Positions 35,556-47,164 of a stretch of 64,000 bases of DNA are shown in pieces. The notes beneath the pieces were generated by a model that did no database searches, was not told the DNA's origin, and worked only from the letters and a program-made list of their open reading frames with translations. Source of the stretch: Nectonema munidae (Eukaryota; Nematomorpha; Nectonematoida; Nectonematidae); assembly GCA_030549495.1 (NCBI GenBank), contig JAUIRK010000333.1:434001-498000 (forward strand), given 5' to 3'. The position numbers and the translations under genes were made by a program. Every line of letters begins with the position of its first letter. The stretch's first letter is position 1.

Positions 35556-37235
35556 TTTAACCCTATTAGTGCTAACGCCCCCCTTCACTAAAAAATTAAT
35601 TGTAGAAAATTGGCTGAATCATATCCCTTCAAATTTTGTGACTTTTCCTAAAATCGCTAGCTGCATCTTTTGAAACCATTTTCATGGTAGTTTAATGACC
35701 CTTTCATGTCCAAAACTGTCAATCAAAATAAATTAAAAATTTTCAGCAAAATTTTGACATTATCTGTACTTAACCTTATAACTTAGGATCTATATTATAT
35801 AATACCCTGAAAATTTATAATTATATACAGTTTGGAACGCATAACACTTTGTATATTTAATTTTTTCAATAATCATGGCTACTTTTTAGAAAATATCAAT
35901 CAAAATTTTGATTGATCAAAAATATATCTAATAAAATATACCTTCAAATTTAATATTAAATATATGTTTTTATACTAAATCCGTCATGATGTTTTCATTT
36001 CTGGACTCATTTTTTACATTTAGGATTTGAAAATACCTATAAGTTTTAATCAAATTTGCGGTTTACTTCTGAAAATTGTCTCCAAAAACATTCCTTCACA
36101 TTTTACAATGAAATATATGTGTTATACTAAATCGGCCATGCTGGTTTCATTTCTGGACTCATTTTTTTACGTTTAGGATGTGAAAATACCTATAAGTGTT
36201 AATTATTTGCGGTTTACTTCTAAAAATTGTCTCCAAAAACATTCATTCAAATTTTAGAATGAAATATATGTTTTATACCAAATCAACCATACTGTTTTTA
36301 TTTCTGAACTCATTTTTCACATTTAGAGGTTTTAAAATATCAGTCAAAATTTGCGGTTTACTTCTACAAATTGTCTCCAAAAACATTCATTCAAATTTTA
36401 CAATTAAATATATGTTTTTATACCAAATCAACCATGTTAGTTTCATTTATGGACTCAATTTTTGCAGTTTGAATTTGAAAATACCTATAAGTATCAATCA
36501 AATTTGCGTTTAGTTCTAAAATTTGTTTCCAAAAATATTGATTCAAATTTTACATGAAATATATGTTTTTATAGCAAATAGATCATGATGATTTCATTTC
36601 TGAACACAGTTTTCGCATTTAGAGGTTTTACTGCTAGTGTCAATCAAATTTGCGGTTTATGTCTGAAAACTATATCCCAAAATAATCTCTCTAATTTTAC
36701 ATGAAATATATGTTTTTATACCAATTTGACCATGATAATTTTTATTTCTGAAATCATTTTTTGCATTTAGAGGTTTTAAATGTCTGAAAGTGTGAATCAA
36801 ATGTTCGATTAACGTCTAATGTCTACAGAAATATTTTTGAAATTTAAATAAAATATCTGTTTTTATGCCAAATGGAAGATGCTGGTTTCATTTTTCGACT
36901 CAGGTTTGGCATTTATGGTTTTAAAATAACTGAAAGCTTCAATTAGATTTGCGGTTTACTTTTAGTCTTCAAAAATATTTTCAAAAAAATAAAATATCTG
37001 TTTTATACCAAATCGACTATGCTTATTTTATTTCTGTACTGGATTTTGGATAATACGGTTAAAAAATATCTCAAAGTGGCAATTGAATTAGTAATGAATG
37101 CCTGAAAATCTGTTCTGTAAAAAAATTTAAAAAAATCGTTGCATATTAGGTATATAGTAAAAATATACTTTTTTTTTTGTATATTTTGGCTTATAATACT
37201 TTCTACAATCATCTTGAGTATGAAATATTTATTAA
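35556..37235 (-). repeat. Right arm of long inverted-repeat pair
   Basis: Reverse complement of 1-1560, opening TTTTAACCCTATTAGTGCTA, followed by the same unique segment and then units of about 145 bp. The phrase GCGGTTTACTTCT or its variants recurs near 36059, 36208, 36353, 36505, 36652, 36800 and 36951. It closes with AGTATGAAATATTTATT at about 37216-37232, matching the first bases of the window in reverse. The arms are tens of percent diverged in places, so the pair is not a fresh duplication. Confidence 0.85.
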
Positions 37236-37239
37236 AAAA

Positions 37240-38190
37240 AATAATACGTATTATAAAATCTTTTGAAAATTTGTATGAGAGAAGGAACCAAGTTGAAAAC
37301 TAATTGAAAAAAGAACATGTGATCAAAACAAATAATTTAAAAAATATGTATCTTGACTAAATGGAAGATCTACCATGTTCTAATGAACTAGGAAGTGGTT
37401 TAATTATATAATATTAGATGCTTCAAAAAAGATTTTGACTGTGAAAAAGAAGTTCCTCTTTTACAAATGAAAAATATTTAAATCTATAGCTTATCATCTA
37501 AGATTACAATTAACATTTAGCTAAGATGGGTAGGAAATCTGAAAATTTAGAATAGGTGAGATTTATCAAAAATGGCACATATGCCAATATGTGAAAATTT
37601 AGTCACTATCAAGATATTTTTAATTTAAATTGAATTTGTCCATATTTTTCCTTTTGCGTCAAAGCGATAATTTTTTAGATGAAGAACGTGGACAACTTTT
37701 TGTAATTGAACAATGAACATCACGAATGATTCATCAGAAAAAACCTTTGAAATGAGATTGGTTGACAAATATTCAGGCCTGATAATAAAATACACGATAC
37801 TGATAAAAAAAAGTCTAAGATCATCCAGAAGATTCTTTAATCAGAATGCTTTGAGAGAGGAAAAAAGTAATTTTATTATTATAAAAAAATTTTCGAACAC
37901 ACATTGAAGAATATAAATTTCTAATGAAAAAAGAGCTACTAAGAAAGGATCATCATAGAATGAAAGTAAAATTACATACTGTAAATTATAATATGACGTT
38001 GAGACTACAAGCCGATAACGAATTTGTAGCCAAAAAGATGGAGGTTCTATTGAGTTACATAAGTTACTGTAGAATGAAATATTTTGAGTGAACCTAAAGT
38101 TGGTTTATTAAATAAATTAAGAAAATAATTACCAGAGAAATATTGCAAGTAGAAGTTATTTTGAAGTTTATATATTTGACTTTAATTTAC
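37240..38190. other. Flank of right inverted arm
   Basis: Within it 37560-37640 (GTGAAAATTTAGTCACTATC, AAGATATTTTTAATTTAAAT) matches 7930-8010 in reverse complement. No coding evidence. Confidence 0.45.
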
Positions 38191-38194
38191 AGGT

Positions 38195-39110
38195 TTAATC
38201 GATTTTTTTGACAGGTTTTATTGATTTCATAAAAAAATGAATCACCATTAAATTCTACATACTTGAAATGTATAAAAAACTTTTTATAAGAATAAACATT
38301 TTAATTTTGACATGGGCTGTCATATTTAAATTATTTTGTCAGGTTTGCCTAATTTTTATAATAAAAAAAAGGAATATAACCAGTAAACACAGCCTACTTG
38401 AAAATGGGTATATGTGTGTAAAATGCCATACACGGTAAACTTCATCATCTCTCTATACTTTCTATTAAACGTAATTCTCTAATTCAAAAAACCGTGCCTT
38501 TTTGTGATAAATCAATTTTTTGACAGTTTTGATTGATTTTCATAAAAAATGAATATCACCACTGAATTGCGCATACTTAAAAATGGGTATATATGTGTAA
38601 AAAACTTTATATTATTACTTAGATAAAAAGTTTATTTTTAAGATGAGCTGTCATATATAAATCAATGCTTTGATATTGATTTATATAAAAAAAATGAATA
38701 TCACAGCTGAATTCAGCATGCTTGAAAATGGGTGTGTAAAAAACATTATATAATTATTTAGATAAAAAGCTTCTTTTTTTTGAGATGAGCTTTCATATGT
38801 AAATAACTTTTTTGACAGGTTTGAATGATTTTCATAAAAATGAATATCATCACTGAATTCAGGATGCTTGAAAATTGGTATATATGTGTAAAAAACATAA
38901 TTATTTAGATAAAAAGCTTCTTTTTGAGATGATCTGTCACATTTAGATAAATTTTTTGTGATTGATTTTCATAAAAAATGAATATCACCACTGAATTCAC
39001 CATATTTGAAAATGGGCGATTTTTACATGTGTAAAAAACTTTATATAATTATTTAGATAAAAAGTTCCTTTTTGAGATGAGCTGTCACATTTAGATCAAT
39101 TACGATTGCT
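38195..39110 (+). repeat. Minisatellite-like array, ~6 degenerate units of 130-150 bp
   Basis: The unit core is GATTGATTTTCATAAAAAAT, GAATATCACCACTGAATTC, CTTGAAAATGGGTATATATG, TGTAAAAAACTTTATATAAT, TTAGATAAAAAGCTTCTTTT and GAGATGAGCTGTCA. Copies start near 38215, 38345, 38520, 38675, 38820 and 38955. The first two are the most diverged. No coding potential. Confidence 0.8.
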
Positions 39111-39114
39111 CCTA

Positions 39115-39745
39115 GAACTGATCATCTCTTTCACAAAGAAATTTAATTGTTGCAACACAACGTGTAAACACATTTTTTCAATGACTTTTTTGCTCGTAAA
39201 TATTTTTGTAAACTTTTCATCAATGTGACCAGCAGCAGAAGAGTGGTCAGCTAGAGTCAACATCTTTTGCGCTCGTTTCATGAACTTTCAAAGTTTGATT
39301 AATATTTTTCCAGTCATGATCTCCTGATGTACATAATTTTATACTTCTATCTGAAGAAAACAACATACATGGAAAGTAAAACAAACTAGTCCTGGATGGA
39401 GAATAAACAAGCCACTCACAATGGACAACCTCCCCATTTGGAAAAAGGCACTAAAGCGGTTCACCCCAGAATATTCGAGACAAAGCTTATAAAGTATTCT
39501 TTGGACAAATTAAGTTCAAGTGCCGTCTTTATTCTCAGTTCAGTAGATAACTTTCGTTACCACAAAGAAGTATAAAGATGGAATTGAAAAATAATTACCA
39601 TCAGGAGTTGTTGAGAATTGAAGTTAGACCAGATTTGATGGATAATCTACTGTAAATGGTTCACTGTATTTTTTTATCATTGGGTAAATTTCCGTTAGTA
39701 ACAAAATGTTAAAACCTTACCAAAAATTCTTTTCATATCGTGGAC
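39115..39745. other. Interval between minisatellite and TIR element
   Basis: At 39096-39281 (minus) an open frame reads KMLTLADHSSAAGHIDEK, too short to assign. Nothing else supported. Confidence 0.3.
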
Positions 39746-40137
39746 TGTACTGTAGGCTGTTTCCATTGCGTCAGATTATGCCTTACTTTTTTTTAGAGTT
39801 GTATTATGAGTCATAAATAAATCTCAAAAAAGAAAAATGTCGAAAAAAAATTGTTAAGGTGGTGCAATGAACAAAAATATGTTAAGATAACTTTTTAGTT
39901 CGCAAAATAGATGGCGTTAATTAAAAATTTATTTTTTGCTATTATTATTTATTATTTTGAGTACAACAAATATAAACTTAAAAAAAATATTAAAAAAATT
40001 AAATTATATATATATCTTTAAAATATTTATCATAAAATAAATAATTAAACTTACTTTAATTTCTAACCATTGTAAACAAATAAAAAAATTTAAAATAAAT
40101 TAATGTGTGATGTATCCGCAGTTTTTTATTTGTTATT

Positions 40138-40380
40138 ATGAATACAAGGTTTTCTTGCAAAGATTTTCCTTTTCTGGGAAGTACTCCTCGACTTACTCAT
40201 TTAACTATAACTGGTTGTAGACTTCCAACCTTTAAACAAGTTGTGCTGTGCTATCTTAGCTTTATGAAAAAGTTTAGAGACGAGGATTCTGCTAAAAACA
40301 CAAAAATAAGTGTTCTAAGTTCAAAAAAATCGTTGAGGAAGTCGAGAAGCACTATCAGAAAGCGAATATACCAACAATAG
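40138..40380 (+). CDS. N-terminal fragment of the TIR-element protein
   Basis: Begins MNTRFSCKDFPFLGSTPRLT and contains ITGCRLPTFKQVVLCYLSFM, the region that starts this repetitive family as I remember it. The frame ends at a stop after RKRIYQQ, where relatives continue. Confidence 0.5.
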   Translation: MNTRFSCKDFPFLGSTPRLTHLTITGCRLPTFKQVVLCYLSFMKKFRDEDSAKNTKISVLSSKKSLRKSRSTIRKRIYQQ

Positions 40381-40789
40381 CTAAAAAAAATATATCAGAA
40401 ATTTTTTTTGTTTGTATCAGAATATAATAAAATAAAAAAATTCAAAGTTGGTGATCGTCAAAATAGTACAAAGATTAAAAAATTTCAAAATAATTTAACA
40501 CAAACAATGCCTTTTTTGCTAAGAGATGTTTTGCAAAAAAATGGAAAAGATGAAAAACACCCTTTGAAAAAAAGAGATAGATGAAGATATCCATTTTTTT
40601 AGAAAAAATGATACATGACCGAGATAATGCTTCTTACAGTGAGGTAGATACAAAAAGTGCTTTACTAAAAGAAAATATAAAAAAAACAAAAAATTTCAGA
40701 TATTAAAGAAGAGTTTAACCTTGAAAAATAATGTCAAGAAAGCGAAGAGAACACTGAAGTTTTAACCAAAAGATCGCATAAAAGGAGTA

Positions 40790-41480
40790 AAAAAAGTGGA
40801 ACAAATATTTTTGTACCTCATGATATCTTAAAAAAAGAAAATTTAGTTTCTACCTTCATTAGAAACAATGTCTCATCAACAGCTTCTGCTACAATTCTTC
40901 AGTCATTTATTGAAGCGTGTGAAGGTGATACAAGCAAAATAAATTTACATCCTTCTCAAGCCTACAAGTATAAAGTTCAGGCTATAGAAAAAACTGCTAA
41001 AATAATAAAAAGTTCGTGGGCATCAGAAACTTTTTTAAATTTGCATTGGGATGGAAAGTTACTCCCAACATTAAGAAGTAAGTTTCATTATGAAGAGAGA
41101 ATGCCTGTTGTCGTTTCGAACAATGACATAATTAAATTGCTTGGCGTGCCTTTGATAAGTCCATATGAAAAAATAAAGGTGGGGATGTTCTTTCAAAAGC
41201 TTCTGTAGATTTGCTTGAAAGTTGGGATTGTAAGGAATCTGTTAAAACTATGGTGTTTGATACCACAAGTCTTAATACCGAACGTTTATCAGCCACTTGT
41301 GTATGTATTCAAAGTAAATTAGGAAGACCTCTTTTTTGGTGTCCCTGCAGACATCACATTGGAGAAATTATGTTAAAGAAAATTTGGGAAACTACAAAAA
41401 TTTACAAATCATCTGGACCAGAAGTAAATCTTTTTAATAAATTTAGAAGAAACTTTCAAGTTTTTTACTCAAGAGCGATC
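40790..41480 (+). CDS. Core of the TIR-element protein (frameshifted)
   Basis: The first frame (about 40795-41175) reads FVPHDILKKENLVSTFIRNN, SKINLHPSQAYKYKVQAIEK, LNLHWDGKLLPTLRSKFHYE and IIKLLGVPLIS. The next frame (41199-41480) continues with LLESWDCKESVKTMVFDTTS, LGRPLFWCPCRHHIGEIMLK. The pairing of an Asp motif (FDTTS.N) with a Cys/His motif (CRHH) about 35 residues later recalls RNase-H-like transposases, but this is inference. Confidence 0.5.
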
Positions 41481-41541
41481 TAATTACACTTATTACGAAG
41501 GAAAAAAGTATAAATGCGAACATATTATTCTTTTTAAAAAT

Positions 41542-42458
41542 ATGCTAAAAAAGCGTTTAGTTAGAAATGACTACAAGGAACTTCTTCTCTTGTCTCTGAT
41601 GTATCTAGAAGGTGAAAGTCAATTTGTAAAATTCAGAGTACCAGGTTCTATAAGTAAAGCAAGATGGATGGTAATTATTCTCTACTGTTTAAAAATTATG
41701 TTGAAGAATAAAGTTTTGGTAGAATTAAAAGAAGATTTTCCACTCCACCAGATGGAAAAAATGATTGATTTTGTTGAATTTTGCATATTTTATTATTTAC
41801 CATGGTGGTTTACAGCTGACATCCCTCAGGACACCGTTCATAATGATTTTATTTTACTTAATTCTTTTCTTGAAGACGAGAAGAACGCAATGTTTATCTC
41901 TGCTAAAAAAGTAATCATCTTTGGTACCTATGCGAAGAAATGGTTCCAATATCTCTTTTCAGTAATAAGGTAAATATTTATGAGAAAAAACAAATTGTTG
42001 TTACGTTAAATTCTTTTGAAAAGGACTATAATTTCAGCCAAAGGCATTGTGCTGGATATGGAAAACCAATTTTTCCTAAAACACAAATTTTCAAAAAAAA
42101 GGTTGAAATCCACCAACTGATCGGAAAGTCTTCTTGGTCCTTCTTTAAGCATCTTAATCTTGATGAAAGTTTTATTTCCATAGAAGTTGAAAAGTGGGAA
42201 AGTGATGTTTCATTTTTAAATGAAAAAGAAAAAATTTCTAACATTTGTGTGATCAACGACAACGCAGAAAGAGGAGTAAAACTAGCTTCTGACTTCATTT
42301 CTCTAACACGTGATGAAAAAAGATATCAGGACATACTACAAGTTGTGGAAAATGATAGAAAAAAAATTAAAAAATCAAAGAAAAAAATAAGTTTATTATT
42401 TTGTGTAAAATATTTCATTTTCAATAATAAATATGTTAAATATAGCTTCTCAATTTAA
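41542..42458 (+). CDS. C-terminal part of the TIR-element protein (frameshifted)
   Basis: Two frames that overlap near 41940. The first (41542-41973) reads LLLLSLMYLEGESQFVKFRV, PGSISKARWMVIILYCLKIM and FCIFYYLPWWF; the second (41940-42458) reads SFEKDYNFSQRHCAGYGKPI, SWSFFKHLNLDESFISIEVE and ICVINDNAERGVKLASDFIS, then LTRDEKRYQDILQVVENDRK. The NDNAERGVKL stretch is the strongest motif and its Glu is a candidate for the last acidic catalytic residue. Confidence 0.5.
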
Positions 42459-43021
42459 TAAAAACAAAAAAATGCATTTTTTGAAAACAATACAACTTTT
42501 TTTTAACTTTGGGATACCTAAAAAAATGTCAATGATTTTCCACTCATAAAAAAAGTAAGACGTTATTAAGCAACTTTTTCATTTTTATGGGGCAAGGGAA
42601 ACACCCTACTGTACGGTATCTCCTTCAAAAGTTGTAGAAAGTTTATTATTTATAGTTAAACATTAATACATATATTGTTCAATGAGAAATGTTTATACTC
42701 AATAAAACAGATCTTCACATAATGATAATATTTGAGGCAAACAAAACAATGGAGAAATTAATCTACAAAGAGTTCCTATATGAAAGATCCTATTTCTATA
42801 AAAAAAATACTAAAAATAAACACGGAAAATTATAAATCTAAAATAGAAATATGTTGTTTCATACAAATAATCACAACTAGAATAAAGATTGTTTATTTAT
42901 TGATAATTATCAATGATTATAATCATATCTCAATCAAAATAATTAAGTTTTTTAAAATAGAATTTATCACATAGAAAAAATATCTTTTAGAGAAACGTTT
43001 TTTAATGTATTTTTTTAATCC

Positions 43022-43768
43022 ATGTTTAATCAAAAAAAGAATGGAAAATTTTATCATTCAAAGCTTTCATTCTTTACAGAATTTCACAAGAGCAGTATCT
43101 CGGATAGGCTGATGGAGCCAACATTAGGGATTGATCTTCTCCATGGATTCACACATGAATGTCAAGGAAAAACTTTGAAGATAGCATTTTCTTATCCAGA
43201 AAAAAAATCAAGGTGAGGATAGATCACTCTTGAAAATCACCATTTAAACATCAATTTCAGCTCTAAAATTAAATGAATAAAATATATTATATACATAAAG
43301 CTCAAATCAAAATTCTGATTTATTCTATCAAGAGAGGTAAAATCATCCAACCCAGGACGGGGGGGGGGGGTAAAAGTAGGAAGTAAGGGAATAGATTTTT
43401 TTAAGGACTAAGAGTAAGAATAAGGAAATATGTTCTTTTGACCCATTTACGACCAATGTTCCCAAAGGGAACGCAGACGAATTCCTACTTTAAATGGAAT
43501 TAAATAGGAATTACTAAAGTCGTCTGTTTTGCTTGGTCCTAAATGGGTTAAATTGCAGAGAAAAAATTATAAGATAATAGTTTGATTGGTTCATACATGA
43601 AAGCAAATATATCTTAAAAATACTAGAGATTTTAAAATTTTCAAGCATTTTTTATAAATAAAATTCAATATTGTAAACTATAAATTGAAATACATAAAAT
43701 TTTTGTTTTACTTTAGATGCACCTATAGGCATAGCGAACTTGGACAAAAAGAAAAGAATAAAAAATAA
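43022..43768 (+). CDS. Candidate small spliced gene (3' part), unidentified
   Basis: A 133-nt exon at 43080-43212 has a strong acceptor (TTCATTCTTTACAG) and a consensus donor (TCAAG|GTGAGG). It joins in phase to 43717-43768 (acceptor TTTTACTTTAG), which ends in TAA. The protein end reads FHKSSISDRLMEPTLGIDLL, HGFTHECQGKTLKIAFSYPE, KKSRCTYRHSELGQKEKNKK. The frame also stays open upstream to an ATG at 43022 (MFNQKKNGKF), so the first part could be a first exon or read-through of the intron. I do not recognise the family. Good splice sites, phase match and non-AT-biased codons argue for a real gene. Confidence 0.45.
43438..43551 (-). repeat. Variant piggyBac-type MITE inside the candidate intron
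   Basis: About 114 bp in reverse orientation to the other copies. The ends are TTGACCCATTTACGACCAAT (one TTAA mutated to TTGA) and GGTCCTAAATGGGTTAA. The middle, with GACGAATTCCTACTTTAAAT, differs from the 138-bp form, so this is a related subfamily. It lies in the intron of the candidate gene at 43022-43768. Confidence 0.8.
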
Positions 43769-43769
43769 A

Positions 43770-46190
43770 ATTTTGATGAATAGATAAAAATAATGTTCAA
43801 ATAACAAAATTTTTCTTTATAAAATCATTTTTCTTTTTTAAAATTATATTTAGAGAACAAGTATGCTTCTAACAAAAAATTGTATCTCAGAGCGTTTTTT
43901 AGTACTACCCCTTGATTATGTTTTGTGAGTCTGTGAAAAATATTATGTGCTTGAAATAGGATGTAAAGATGATAAAGTTATCAATAATATGGTTGTATGA
44001 TGTTAGGAGTCAGAAAAATATTTTTAACAAATAAAATTATAAAAATTTAAAGTGTGTATTTTTATATTGTGTGATGAGTTGCTTTATCATTTTATATGGT
44101 GTGGTGATGAGTTATTAGTTTTTAGCATAATTGCATCATTTCTGTCTGTACAATGGTGTGATGATTAGTTATTGATTTTTAGCATAGTTGTATCTTTTCA
44201 CTCTATTTTTCTGCTGTATGATATTCTGTTAACCAATTCTAATATTGGGAATTGAATGGTGATATCCTTTTATCAACATTTTATCGCTTGCTCGAAACAA
44301 ACACTCTACCAATGATCCTATGTTTTTAGAAAAACGAGAAACGACCACGGGACCGGCTAGTATATTTATAATATACAAATGATGTTACTTTATTCAATAA
44401 ACCGCAGAAACAATTTTATGTATTATAAGGTTCATATGGCAGAAGTAAAAGCGACTTTTAATAGTCTTGTCTTCTACCTGTACCAACTTCATATTGTTAT
44501 TTTATTACTGATTAATTTTACTGTTTATTACCTCTTCTTTATTTATTGTAATAAATTCTTTCTTCTTTTCTCCACACAATTGTTGAGCCTCAATGGTTGT
44601 TAGGGTGAACATTTCAGCTTAACAGTTGAAGCAGTGCCCGCGCTAAGCAAAAATTTGGAGAAGGAGGGGGGGGGGGGTTGATTGGGGCGCTTTAAGTCTA
44701 AATGAAAACATATGATGGATTTGTCAAGCCATATCTATTTAGATTACATTTTCATGAAAGAAATTATTATGAATGCTAGATGTTTGTCACATTTTTTAGT
44801 GTAATGAAAATTTTTTTAGGGGAGCTTGAAAATTAACTGAGTGGAGGGGGGGGGGCTTGTGTCCCAAAATGAAATAGGTAGCGGGGACTCTAAGTTAAAG
44901 CCCAGTCGTTCCATCCACAAGTCTCCCAACTTTTAAAAACAAATCCACAAAAACTGTGATTAACCATTTTAAGCATAATGCGAGCATATAGCCTTACGAC
45001 TGAAAGTGCTTTGATTGTTTGATGCTCCACCATACATAAGCCACCTATGCTGGTTTACAGGCAACCGCACTTTACCAGGCTAATTAATAACTTACTGTTT
45101 AAATTAAAAAGTAATAAATGAGCATTTTTGTCCTTTTAAACATTTTTAATTCTACTTATACTCAAAAATTAATGGCCACGTATTTGGAACTGACGAATAA
45201 ATTAGGTAATAAAAAGCTATTGAAATATTTTTTTAAACTTTAAAATTTTTATTATTTGTTAAAATTTATTAATTTATAAGATATATTTAGCATACTATTT
45301 TAAAAATTGGATTTTTTTTTAATAATTTTAGAATAATAAATTAAAATATATCAAATTTTCAAAACCTATTTTTTCATGTGTTTTACTAAGAATAAAAAGG
45401 TGCTTATATTAAAATCAGCATGTTTATCCAGAGGCACGATTCATCAAAATTTTAACATAAACTGTCTGTGTTTAAATTTTGTAAATTAAGTTCCTTGTGA
45501 ACATTTTTAATAAATATTTTTAACTCTTTAAGCCTTGTAATAATTTTCCATTTTCTCAATTATATATATTTTTTATAGTATTTAAAAACTTTTTTGTCTT
45601 GTAAGTAGATTTTCCATATTACATTTCTTGTTTTAATGTTAGCCTTAGAATGAATATTTAAAATATATATATATTTTTTATTAATTTCCACTTCGTTGAT
45701 ATGATAACGCAAATTTGAGCTATATTTGATCAGATACAGTAATGCAGCATGTAATTTGAACAAGAGCTCATAAATTTTTGAGCGAGCAAATATTTTTTAT
45801 GCCACAAGAATTCTATAATTTTAAGCTTAAAAGCTTTATCCCTATTAATTACTGTAACGAGGCCCGTCGATAAGAGGGGACAAGTGAGATTTGCCTCTGG
45901 GATTTATTTTGCTTTTAAACTTCTTTATAATATATAAATGTAAACACTTTCTTATAGTACCGGCTCCATTAAAATCAGTTTTGCCCCCCCCCCCCCTGCG
46001 CTTGATCAGCTCCCCATCCCAAACATTCACATTTTTCCGTATTTAAAAGTCTCCTTTAGTGAACAATACCATTACCCTTAAAAAACATTCAAAATTTTCA
46101 TATTTAAAAATTATGTTTATGTGCTTCAATGATTGGAGAGAAAGTTTCTTTACTTGTAATCGGAAAATCCTCGTTGTTTCAAAAAGATTA
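43770..46190. other. AT-rich interval with poly-G/C tracts
   Basis: Contains G runs of 12 at 44666-44677 and 10 at 44846-44855, and a C run of 13 at 45984-45996, each inside short GC-rich phrases that look like ends of unidentified repeats. A short near-tandem repeat (GTGATGAGTTATTAGTTTTT) occurs at 44075-44200. No gene supported. Confidence 0.5.
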
Positions 46191-46199
46191 ATAAAGAAT

Positions 46200-46705
46200 C
46201 ACTTCCTGTAAAATACAAATCAAACAAGAAGTCCTGGATGACAGGTCACCTTTTTGAAATTTGGGTTAAAAAGTTAGTTGTGTTGTTATTTTTGGACAAT
46301 TCTCTCCAAAGTTGATGTTTATGAAGAAATCAAAGATGTTTCATCATCAGTTTTGAGTATTTGCAAAAGATTATTTGGATTGGAATGATCCTATTTTGGA
46401 TTGGATACATTGTTAATGATTTTCCTACTTCAAATTGTGATATGGACTTGAATTGCTCCACCTTAGATATTCTTCATGATAATAAAAACGCCTCACATGG
46501 TGATTATGAAGACGATGATAAAGAGCCAGAGTTTAAGAATCTTTCATGTCACCATCCAATAGTCCAATAGTGCATAGAAATATGTAAACAATTTCCTTTC
46601 GATATTTTAAAGCATTGCTTGGACATGCAAGATATTGTCATTAATATAAGAATTAAAAAGTATACAAAACAAACAACCATCATGGACTTCTTAAAAACAA
46701 AGTAA
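46200..46705 (+). mobile_element. pogo/Tigger-type transposase C-terminal relic
   Basis: The plus-strand blocks KKSWMTGHLFEIWVKKLVVL (about 46229), then a gap, then LHDNKNASHGDYEDDDKEPE (46470-46530) and a final KQTTIMDFLKTK at about 46668-46703, which matches the KQTKITDFFK ending of Tigger/jerky transposases. The DDE core is largely deleted. Confidence 0.65.
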
Positions 46706-46934
46706 AATTTTCATATCATAAATTCATTTTTTGTTGTGTTTAGCTAAATAAATGTTTTTATTGATAAAAGGGTACTTTCAAAAATGTCTTATTTTATATT
46801 TATATGAAGTTTTTAGGATAGGGATAATGAACCTTGATAAAACCTCCACCTCAGTAAAACAGCCCCTTTTGGCTGGTCCTAATCATGGATGTCAAACAGG
46901 CTTTACTGTATTACTATTATTAAATATACTCGTA

Positions 46935-47160
46935 AGAATCATTCATCATACAACATATTACTTTCAAATAAACTCATGATACCTGATGCAGTTATCATCA
47001 ATCATCATCATACAATATATTGCTATTATTAAATATACTTATCAAATAATTATATTCATCATATCAAATGTATTTACGAATTCCTATAGGCGCTTTCCTA
47101 TATACATGATACAGATATCACACACAAATAAAGAACGCCAAAAACGTGCTTGAAATTCGG
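46935..47160 (+). repeat. Dispersed repeat shared with 23030-23150
   Basis: Same phrases as the copy at 23030, with an internal insertion or duplication (TATTATTAAATATACT occurs at 46915 and again at 47023). Confidence 0.55.
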
Positions 47161-47164
47161 CCCT

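Larger units (their letters stand above)
39750..42611 (+). mobile_element. 2.9-kb TIR element encoding an unplaced DDE-like protein family
   Basis: The ends CTGTAGGCTGTTTCCATTGC at 39750 and, in reverse complement, CAGTAGGGTGTTTCCCTTGC at 42611 form imperfect terminal inverted repeats of about 20 bp; both continue to TTACTTTTTTT some 20-40 bp further in. The plus strand encodes one protein in broken frames from about 40138 to 42400. From memory, it resembles uncharacterised repetitive proteins of arthropods, but I cannot name a superfamily. Conserved-looking motifs are LTGCRLPT-like (TITGCRLPTFKQV), LHWDGKLLP, a VFDTTSLNTE Asp motif, CRHHIGEI, and CVINDNAERGVKLASDF near the end. The flanking bases (GTA left, TAC right) give no clear target duplication. 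Confidence 0.7.

Noticed and set aside
1-37235. A giant Polinton-like element bounded by the inverted arms
   Set aside because: No polymerase, integrase, protease or capsid-type genes lie between the arms. The genes there are host housekeeping genes and unrelated small transposons.
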